Below are positions 7,325 through 16,200 of a stretch of 18,879 bases of DNA, one piece after another. Source of the stretch: CAXFCD01 sp964001155 (GTDB taxonomy: Bacteria > Fidelibacterota > Marinisomatia > Marinisomatales > UBA1611); contig CAXFCD010000234.1 in the NCBI GenBank assembly GCA_964001155.1, positions 1 to 18,879 on the forward strand, written 5' to 3'. Made by a program: the position numbers and the translations under genes. Below the pieces are notes generated by a model, which saw only the letters and a list, made by a program, of their open reading frames with translations, did not search any database and was not told the origin of the DNA. The number at the start of each line of letters is the position of its first letter. Position 1 is the first letter of the stretch.

Positions 7325-8311
7325 ATGCTGAAACGTACATTTCGTCATTTGTTTCACGTCGGAGGGGTTCTCTTTATTTTGGCGGTCATGTCAGGGTGTA
7401 CCCTCCTCAGGGGACCCGTCTATCCTGATGTCATTTATAATAATCGCCAACCCTTGATCTCAGTCACCTATGAGTATGGCGAAATTGAAGTACGTTTACC
7501 CTTGAATTATATTGGCGCCGTTCCGGATAATATTTCTTTTGAAGTATATGCCCAGGGAGATACATCCAACCCGATCATCACTATTCTTCAGGAAGCGCCT
7601 CGTGTATTTATTGCTTACTTGCCCCAAGGTGTGCTGGATATTCACAATAAATCAAATTTGATCAAGATTATTCCTCAGGATACAAATTTTGATCCGGTAA
7701 GTATTCGGTTTCAGGGAATTCGATTTGGGCGCATTCAACTACCACCAAAATCCATTCGCATGCAGCAATTAGTCGTTTCCGGCAGAGTTTTCCTGAATAG
7801 AAATGACAGCACAGTAGCCGGTGTGAATGTATCTATGCAAAATTATGATAATGTGATCAAGGAAATTGTCACCAATGATTCCGGGTACTACCAAATTGCT
7901 GTTCCGGGAGAATATAAATACGCAAAACACCTACGTTTGGTGGCGGGGGAAAATTTGATTTTCAAACCCTACAAGCAACTTTTGGATTTTTCTGAAGCAT
8001 TCAGAATTAAGGTGAATATTGGCGTGGGACCCAGCGCTGAGTTGGCAGACCCGCTTTATGTAACCAACCGTGAAAATGTCCAATTTCGAGAGAAACCAGA
8101 TATTGGTGCTAAAACACTTTTTCTTTTAGAAGAAGGCGAACCAGTATCTGTCAGTCGCGTGACACCAGGAGAATACCATGGTTCCATCGAAGTAGAAGTG
8201 AACCAAAAGAAAAATGTACAAATGAATGGATGGGTATATCGGTCTGATTTGATTCTCCTTGATCTAAATAATATTTTTAAAAAAGAGATTAGAGATGAAA
8301 CGTCATTATAG
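7325..8311 (+). CDS. Lipoprotein with carboxypeptidase-regulatory-like and SH3-like domains
   Basis: The 328-residue protein begins with a lipoprotein signal (VLFILAVMSGC, lipidated Cys25), so it is probably anchored in the outer or inner membrane facing the periplasm. Residues about 40-147 form a beta-rich region that I do not recognise. Residues about 149-215 (VVSGRVFLNRNDSTVAGVNV, NDSGYYQI) look like a carboxypeptidase-regulatory/CNA-B-like fold. Residues about 243-312 (LYVTNRENVQFREKPDIGAKTLFLLEEG to GWVYRSDLIL) look like a bacterial SH3 domain, a fold often used to bind peptidoglycan or peptides. It opens the envelope gene cluster, and its last 17 bp overlap the next gene, implying coupled translation. 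A short AGGA lies just before the ATG. The specific role is unknown. Confidence 0.86.
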   Translation: MLKRTFRHLFHVGGVLFILAVMSGCTLLRGPVYPDVIYNNRQPLISVTYEYGEIEVRLPLNYIGAVPDNISFEVYAQGDTSNPIITILQEAPRVFIAYLPQGVLDIHNKSNLIKIIPQDTNFDPVSIRFQGIRFGRIQLPPKSIRMQQLVVSGRVFLNRNDSTVAGVNVSMQNYDNVIKEIVTNDSGYYQIAVPGEYKYAKHLRLVAGENLIFKPYKQLLDFSEAFRIKVNIGVGPSAELADPLYVTNRENVQFREKPDIGAKTLFLLEEGEPVSVSRVTPGEYHGSIEVEVNQKKNVQMNGWVYRSDLILLDLNNIFKKEIRDETSL

Positions 8312-8780
8312 TGGATTAATTTTTTCCCTGCTGGCATCAACGTGTCTCTTTGGCCAAGTCAAATTATCGGTGAATACCATCCCGAAAAAAGTTGATGTGA
8401 TGCTGGACGGTATCAACATAGGCGAATCTCCAATAAAAAATGAACGAATTACACCAGGCGTCCACAAATTTGAGATCAACAAAGAAGGATATGCGCCGCT
8501 GACTTATGATTTGTTAGTAAATCCTGCTCAAGCCATTCACCTGGATTTTTTCTTAAATCCCATTTACCAAGTCAAATTTAAAACAGAAGAAAGGGGGCTG
8601 GTTTTTGAATTGAATGGGGAGCACCAGTGGGATCGCGAATTTATCCGCTTAAACCTGGAAGCCGGAGACCATTTCCTGAGGGTATTCAAATTAAATGAGA
8701 TCATTGATGAACAAACAATTCATGTTGATCAACCGAAAAAATTTAATTATTATCTGAAGAAACCTGTTTCTGAAGAGTAA
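8295..8780 (+). CDS. Secreted PEGA-domain protein
   Basis: The 161-residue protein has a signal peptide (1-20, cleavage likely after CLFG before Gln21). A PEGA domain spans about 22-89 (KLSVNTIPKKVDVMLDGINIG, then TPGVHKFEINKEGY). The rest (90-157) appears to be a second PEGA-like beta unit (FELNGEH, RLNLEAGDHFLRVFKLNE). PEGA domains are beta-sandwich modules found in cell-surface and periplasmic proteins; they have no known enzymatic role. The cysteine in the signal region (LASTC) does not make a good lipobox because of Thr at -1. The start lies inside the preceding lipoprotein gene and the stop is 2 bp before the next start, so the genes are probably translated together. Confidence 0.88.
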   Translation: MKRHYSGLIFSLLASTCLFGQVKLSVNTIPKKVDVMLDGINIGESPIKNERITPGVHKFEINKEGYAPLTYDLLVNPAQAIHLDFFLNPIYQVKFKTEERGLVFELNGEHQWDREFIRLNLEAGDHFLRVFKLNEIIDEQTIHVDQPKKFNYYLKKPVSEE

Positions 8781-8782
8781 AA

Positions 8783-9697
8783 TTGAAAAAAATCACCCCA
8801 TATTTTCTGCTCCTGCTCATGGGAGTGCTATACAGCAACAATCTGTCCATGCGGCCGACTTTCTTGGTTTTGAACCATTTTGACCGGCACTTGCCCAATG
8901 CAGATGCCTCACTGATTGAGAGTTTTTCCAATTCCATATTCCAATTTGATACATCTTTTCATATTTTGTCTGAAGATATTGATGAATTTGAAAATCCTGC
9001 AGCGGGCTTTATGAATACAATCAGGGAAATGGGTGACGTTTATCAAGTCAACTTTGTCCTGTTCAACCAGATCAAGCATGTGGATGATCGGTTTATGCTG
9101 GAAGGGCAATTATTTAATACACGATCGGGCGGCCTGATTTACAGGCGTAAAATGGACCTGACTCAATATTTGAACGGGCAAATCAATGAATTAAAAATGT
9201 GGGTTGGGAATGTCACCGGGCAAGTGAATATAGATTGGGAAGAAAACCGTGAATCTATCATGTTTAAAGATCCGGAAGAATTGGAGTATAAAAAAACACC
9301 CATGGGTGCCGCCATGCGTAGTTTGGTCGCACCGGGATGGGGACAGGCTTATTCCGGGAAAAAACTATCATCAAAAGTTTGGATCGGGACTGAATCAGCA
9401 TTGAGTTTAGCCGTGCTGTACAACTTTTTAAAATATGATGAAGCCTCAAAAAGTTACATCTCAAATTTGGATCTTTATAATAATACAAATGATGAGAAAG
9501 AAGTTGCAGACTATAGAGATCAAGCTGAAAGCGATTGGGCTGAGCATGTAAAATTCAGTGAATTGGCAATCGCCTTTGCCGGCGCAACTGGGACGGGTTG
9601 GGTAGCCAACAGTATTCATGCCTGGATCGTGGGGCCAAGGCCTTATAAAAATATTTATAGAAAATGGGATTCGCAAAAACCGGATACACCGGGATGA
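8783..9697 (+). CDS. Envelope protein with CsgG/LpoB-like N-terminal region and DUF5683-like membrane domain
   Basis: I place the start at TTG 8783 because it gives a proper signal or anchor sequence (KKITPYFLLLLMGVLYS), while the next ATG (8819) cuts it away. Residues about 25-150 follow the alpha/beta pattern of CsgG/LpoB/TolB-N-type periplasmic domains: an opening strand FLVLNHF, a helix, a central QVNFVLFNQI strand and a closing LFNTRSGGLIYRR hairpin. This assignment is by pattern only. Residues about 174-290 (AAMRSLVAPGWGQAYSGK) match the DUF5683 type found in FCB envelope proteins, with hydrophobic stretches at about 198-214 and 262-283. It lies 2 bp after the PEGA gene and 3 bp before the cohesin-like gene. 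It may be a membrane component of an assembly or export machine for the downstream giant protein, which is inference. Confidence 0.83.
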   Translation: MKKITPYFLLLLMGVLYSNNLSMRPTFLVLNHFDRHLPNADASLIESFSNSIFQFDTSFHILSEDIDEFENPAAGFMNTIREMGDVYQVNFVLFNQIKHVDDRFMLEGQLFNTRSGGLIYRRKMDLTQYLNGQINELKMWVGNVTGQVNIDWEENRESIMFKDPEELEYKKTPMGAAMRSLVAPGWGQAYSGKKLSSKVWIGTESALSLAVLYNFLKYDEASKSYISNLDLYNNTNDEKEVADYRDQAESDWAEHVKFSELAIAFAGATGTGWVANSIHAWIVGPRPYKNIYRKWDSQKPDTPG

Positions 9698-9700
9698 TCC

Positions 9701-10264
9701 ATGAGCCTAAAACGTGGACTATTCATCCTTTTACTGGCGGGGATTTTTGTTGGTTCCTGTACTATTTATAAAAAGGAATTTGACAATCCGGTAGATTTTG
9801 AGGCTAACGAAGAAAAAGGTGTTGGCGCTCCCACTCTCGTTTTTTATCCCAAGACCCAAACCAAAACAACCTCCGATTCTGTTATTGTAGGCTCTTTTAT
9901 AGTATTTAAGGAAGATTCTATGGAGGCTTTTGCTGGCATCCATTTACAAGTTGAATTCCCAAATACCTTTCTGGAGCTAGATACAATTACACCGGGTCTT
10001 TTTATTACGGACACCAGTCAATCCATACCACTATTTACCTATACCTATGACAGTGTAAACACCATTGACATTTATACCTATTTCTTAGATACGCTAAAAC
10101 AAACCTTGGAGGGTACGGGCCACTTAGCAGACATCGCATTCAGCCCAACAGCTGCAGGCAGTGACAGCATCAGTTACAATTTGAGTGTTTGCGAGATGAT
10201 TGATCATAAGGATAATGTGATTGAATTAAAAGGGGATCGAGGTGCTGAGGTGATTGTTCAATGA
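9701..10264 (+). CDS. Cohesin-like lipoprotein
   Basis: The 187-residue product has a lipoprotein signal (LFILLLAGIFVGSC, lipidated Cys20). One beta-sandwich follows at about 42-187 whose pattern fits the cohesin / carbohydrate-binding-module fold: DSVIVGSFIVF opening strand, GIHLQVEFPNTFLEL, LADIAFSPTAAGSDSISY and the closing VIELKGDRGAEVIV. Cohesins bind dockerin modules, which would let this protein tether a dockerin-bearing partner to the outer membrane; family members also exist that do not. Its TGA stop overlaps the ATG of the giant protein in an ATGA junction, so the two are probably made in fixed ratio. The fold is inferred by eye and is the uncertain part; the coding call itself is strong. 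Confidence 0.84.
   Translation: MSLKRGLFILLLAGIFVGSCTIYKKEFDNPVDFEANEEKGVGAPTLVFYPKTQTKTTSDSVIVGSFIVFKEDSMEAFAGIHLQVEFPNTFLELDTITPGLFITDTSQSIPLFTYTYDSVNTIDIYTYFLDTLKQTLEGTGHLADIAFSPTAAGSDSISYNLSVCEMIDHKDNVIELKGDRGAEVIVQ
10247..10253 (+). promoter_or_regulatory. Strong Shine-Dalgarno sequence for the giant protein
   Basis: GAGGTGA is a seven-base perfect match to the anti-Shine-Dalgarno sequence and ends 7 nt before the ATG at 10261. It lies inside the coding sequence of the cohesin-like gene. The other start codons in the window have weak or no such sequence, so this site stands out and supports the chosen start and high or coupled translation. Confidence 0.65.
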
Positions 10265-13200
10265 AAAACTTCACCAATAAACTCTTTGTGGTACTCTTGA
10301 TTTCTTTCTCCTTAGGTGATCAATTATTCTGGGAAGATTTTTCAAATGATGAAATTCCACCGGGATGGCAAATGGAACCCAACTGGCAAGTTGGGTCCCA
10401 AGGTTACCAAGAACATGTTGTTGGCGATCCGCCACCAGGAGCCTTTTTCTATTACAGCCCAACAATCAGCGAAGATTATGAACGAGCTATGACTACGCCC
10501 ATCATTTATGTTGGGGAAGAGACAGAGGTTGTGGTGGAATTTTTCTTTGAATTGGACTTCTGGTCAGCAGGGAATGCTACCAATGGATTGAGAATAGAAT
10601 ATTTAACCGGCGGCGAATGGGTTCAGGTTTTGGGGTATGAAATCAGTCCCACCGCCGGGGACGTGGATTTGTCGGGAAGATATGAGTCTTTTACAGCAGA
10701 GATTGATGGCGATTTCAAAATCAGATGGGTGGCCTACGGCACTAACTCCAATTTTATAAATTCCTGGGATGTGGACAATGTGAGTGTGGTAACATTGCCA
10801 AAACTGACCAGTGTGACGATTGAATCATCCAACGTAGATCCCTCCACAGCCTTTGCGGGAACAAATATTTGGTTGAATTTCACCGCAGATTCAGAATTTG
10901 AGTCAGATCCTTATGTGCAAATTAACGGGAATGCCTGTAATATTGATAATTTGGGCGGATCAAGTTGGGTTGCCTATTACACCGTTCAAGAATCGGATCC
11001 GGACGGTCCGCTGCAGTTTACAATTGACTTCACTGACGTTAACGGAACTGAGGGGAAAACAGTGAAAGAAACCACAGATCAATCCACCGTCATCGTAGAT
11101 AATTCTCCCCCGCCACCCTTCACTGTTGGCACAGTTACATCATCTGGTGGAAACGTAGCTGCAGATATTTGGAATTCCACCAATACGGAAATAAACCTGG
11201 AGGTGAATATCCCTGAGGATTCAGCCGTCACCAGTTTTAACTATACCATGGGGAATTCTCTTTCATTCGATGGTACGAATGATGAGGTAATCATTCCGGG
11301 AAATACAGATTACCAGGCATCCGAAGCCTTAACTGTTGAGGCTTGGATTAAACCCAATTCCTGGACGGATAATGAAGGAATTCTCAGTTATGCAAAAGAT
11401 CAGGGTCCCTCGAAGGCAGGTTTCGGTTTTGTTTATTTTGCTACGGGCTGGCGTTTCTATCTAAAAACAACCACCAATTCAATAGATTATATTACCATGG
11501 CAGAGTTATCCACGCCTCTGGGACAGTGGACTCATCTTGCGGCTACCTATGATGGAGAAAGGGTTAGAGTTTACAGAAATGGAACCGTCCTGGATTCTGC
11601 GGATGCCATGGGTGCAATCGAATGGACAGGTGCCCCTTCAGACGTTAGAATTGGCAGTTTTAAGAAGGCCGGTGCAACAGGCTATTTCGATGGGCAAATT
11701 GATGAGGTCAGGATATGGGATATTGTCCGCAGCGGTGCCCAAATAAAAGCGTCTAAAGAAATCACCATCAATAATGATGAAACCGGATTGGTGGGCTATT
11801 GGCGGATGGATGCCGGTTCTGGTACCACAGCCACTGATTCCACAGCATCTGCGAATCATGGAACCCTTAGCGGGCCCTCTTGGGTGATAGAAGATTCACC
11901 CATTAATTTTCAAACATCGGTGTGGGATACGGATGTAATTGTTGGATCCATGTTCCAATTACGTGGGCGAATTAACACCAATGAATTTGAAGCATTTGGG
12001 GATAAAGACACAATCACTGTGGACGATTTGAATGCTGGGACGAAAACGGTCTCCGCCCCCAGTGATGCATTTGAAACACTTGCAGATTTTGGGCATGAGA
12101 AAATAGCCCAACTATCCGCATTGATGTATGATGTGGTAGGAAACTATTCTCTGGGCGATACCAGTACCACCAATACAGTGATCGATATTTTGGCCAATTC
12201 CCCGTCGCCGGTGTCCATTTCATCAAATAATACATTTTCACATTTAGCAAAAACCGGTGACGTGGTTACTATTACAATGACCTATGATGAGGATGTCGCC
12301 ACGCCTGCGGTGACGGTGGATGGGAATAATGCCGATGAGGTCACGGATCTTGGCAGTGAACAATTTTCATCTACATATACAACGGTTGGCTCTGAGACGG
12401 AGGGGAGTTTACCTTTTACAATTACCACCACAGATTATTTAGGGAATGATGGGACCCATTTGGGATCAACCGATGGATCAACAGTAGTCTATGACCGCAC
12501 GAATCCCGTTGTTTCTCCGGTGAGCATTCAATCAACGAATGCGGATTCACAATGGGCCAAAATTGGGGATACAATCAGGGTAGACTTTGGTGGGAATGAA
12601 ATTCTTTACGAAACAAGTGCAACCTTAGCCGGTTCAGCCGCCACCCTTTATGATACAACCGAGACGGAGTATGTGGGTTCCAGCGAATGTGTTGGCGGAG
12701 AAATTGTAACCGATAACCTGAAGCTCTGGTTAGATGCCAACGATGTGGATGGGGATGGCGCTTCCGAGGGAATGGGCGAATCCACACTGAATGGATCTGA
12801 GGTTGTCGTTTGGGCTGATAAATCTGGGAATGGGGCTGATGTAATTGAAGTGGAAGGCCAAGGACTCCCAAATCTGGTACAAAACCAATTCAATGGACAA
12901 TCCACATTACAATTCAGTCGAGATGGACAGGATGTTTTGGTCCATGATCTTGGAGCCGATAAATGGGTTGCAAGCGAATATTCTCTTTTTATTGTTTTTC
13001 AAATGGTAGGGACACCACAGGATTATGATTCTTTTTTTTCCAACGGGGATATAAATAACGGTAATCATTTTCAAATTACACAACTGAATGGTGTTTTTAA
13101 GTTTTTATCTGAAGGATCCATCGATTTTGAACCTTGGGACAACGATTTAAAACTTTATGGTGTGATTGCTAATTCAGAGGGGACTTCCACAATTGTTGAT

Positions 13201-16200
13201 GGGAATGTAGCCAATTCTGCATCCAATACGAACGGCAGGAATTTTGATAAATATAAAATCAATTGGAATAGGTTAAGTTTTCAATATAGTGATTCTTACA
13301 TTGCTGAAGTGATGCTTTATGACAGGGAATTGACCGACACAGAACTCACAAAGAATTATAAATACTTGGGAAATAAATATGGTCAATCCTTTACTGATGA
13401 TTCCACCGTGGTTTATACAGAAAAGGAAATGAACGCATCAGACCCGGAAGGGAAAGTGGCCATCAATATTGATTATAATGATTGTGCCGGGAATGATGGG
13501 ACAACCATCACGGAAACCACCGACGGTAGTTATGTTATCTTTGATATATCGCCTCCTTCAGATTTCACTGTAGGAACAGTGATCCCAACCAACGGGAATG
13601 TAGTAGAAAATGCCTGGAACTCAACCAATACAGGATTGGATGTAACTGTTCCGGTGGAAAGTGACACAACATTAAAAAATGGCTGGATTCAAGTCTGGGC
13701 GAAAGTTGGGAGTAATGCTTTTGAAGAATTGGGTGATTCAAGTGATATTGCGGGATCGGAAGTCGGTACCGATAAAACAATTTCATTCACCGCAGACCAA
13801 GTGGAGGCCATTACAGGATTTACAGAAGAGGATACCATTACCATCAAAGCTGTCATGTTCGACCGTCCCGGAAATCAAACCGAAGGGAGTCAAAGCACCA
13901 ATCGCTTAGTAATTGACCAAATTTCTCCAACCATTACAAGTTCGCACATTGAGTCCAACAATGCGGATTCCACTAAGGCAAAAGTGGATGATATAATTAC
14001 ACTCACCTTACAGATGGACGTACTGATCCAAACACCTACCATGACCATCGCCGGTGGCGCCGGATCGGTAACGGATTTGGGCAGTTTCACTTGGTCAGGA
14101 ACCTACACCATGACAGAAACCGATGATGAGGGTGTCGTGACCTATACTGTAAATGAAATATTAGATACTCGCGGGAATCCTACCGATGGTTTTACTTCTA
14201 CCTCCGATGGCAGCCAAGTTGTTTTTGACCGAACAAAGCCATCCTTGGATCAAGTAAACGCTCAAACGTATAATGCATGGAACCAACAATGGGCGCTGGT
14301 AGATGATTATGGTAGACTTTACATTAATGCAAGTGAAGATTTATTATCAATTGGTTGTACGTTTAATGACCTTGTGACAACCGATCACCAGTATGGACCC
14401 GACGAATATGATTTGGGGTATACATTTTCCGCTACCGATGAAGAAGGATTGATAAGTTTTGAGATAGCATTTGTTGATTCCGCCGGGAATAGTGGGGATA
14501 CAGTTCGAGCAACAACAGATAATACTTTTATCATATTTGACCAAACTCCACCGTCAGATTTCACCGTCGGGGATGTATCTGCCACTGGTGGGAATGTGGT
14601 AGCCAATGTTTGGAATTCCACCAATACGGGTCTGGATGTGATTGTGCCCATAGACAGTGATACAACCTTAGATAGCGGCCGCGTGCAAATTTGGGCTAAG
14701 GTCGGTTCAAATAGTTTTGAAATGTTAGGTGATTCTGCTTTTATTTTATCTTCAGAAGTTGGTGCAACAAAAACTATGTCCATTCCCGGTGACTCTGTTC
14801 GTGCCATCACCGGATATGCTGAAAATGATACCATCACTGTAAAAGCATTTATGTTTGACATTCCCGGCAATGAAACAGAAGGAACTGAAAGTGCCACTAA
14901 GTTACTCATTGATGAAACACCGCCCTCACTTGTCTCTGTTTCCTATGAATCCAATTTTTCTGATTCTTCCTTGGCCACGGTTGGGCACGTCATCACGTTA
15001 ACATTCGAAACCGACGTAGAAATCCAAACACCTACTGCGTCCATTTCCAATAATTCAGCAACCATTTCAGACCTTGGAAACAACCGCTGGACCGGAACGT
15101 ACACCATGCAGGAAAGCGATGAGGATGGGATCATTCCATTTCAAATAAATTCACTGACGGACTCCCGCGGCAATCCCACAGAAGGCACAAATGAAACAAC
15201 TGACGGTACCCAAGTCACGTTTGACAATACTCAGCCAACTCTTAGTCTAGTAAATATTGAGTCTAATAATGCTGATTCATCATGGGCAAAAGTTGGAGAT
15301 ACTGTTACTGTGGCATTTAAAGGCAACGAGCTTTTAAGTGATCAATCAGTAACCATTGTTAATCAAACTGCAACAATCACTTCTACGGGATCTGCTAATT
15401 TTTATTCTCTCAGTTTTGATGGAATAGATGATTTTATTGAATTACCAGATGGTATAGTTGCAAGTTTGGATGACTTTACGTTTGAATGTTGGTTCATGAC
15501 AAATGCGAATGCGGGCTGGTCTAGATTAATGGATTTTGGATCAAGTACGGCTGTCAATATGTTTCTAACTCCAAGTTTTTCTGGAACGAATATTCCACGA
15601 TTTGGAATTACAACATCAGGTAGTGGCTCTGAGGAAAGAATAACATCGTCTTCTGAACTTAACCAAGGACAATGGTACCATATTGCAGTTACCATTAACA
15701 ATTCTACCAATACCGGGAAAATGTATATTGATGGTATTTTGGTAGCTCAGAATAATTCAATGACACTTTCACCTAGCTCACTAGGCAACACAACAAATAA
15801 TTATTTTGGAAAATCCCAATACAATGATCCATACCTCAATGGTATGATTGATGAAGTAAGCGTTTGGAATAATGCTCTTACAGAACAAGAAATCCAAGAC
15901 AACATCAATAGTCAATTATCTGGTAATGAAACTGGTTTAGTTGGCTACTGGAATTTTAATGAAGGTTCCGGAAGTGTCGTATACGATCAATCTGGAAGTA
16001 GTAATGATGGAACTATAAATGGTGCAACTTGGAACACTGATATTCCTATTAATAAGAAATATTATGCTAAATATGTCATGACAGAAACAGATCCTGAAGG
16101 AGAAGTCCCGTTTGAAATTGTAGTAACTGATTCGGTTGGCCTGGTCAGTAATCCCATCACCAGTACAACGGATAATAGTGTTGTAATTTTTGATCGAACG

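Noticed and set aside
8819..9697. ATG start at 8819 for the DUF5683-like protein
   Set aside because: It removes most of the hydrophobic signal sequence, while TTG 8783 restores it and sits 2 bp after the previous stop.
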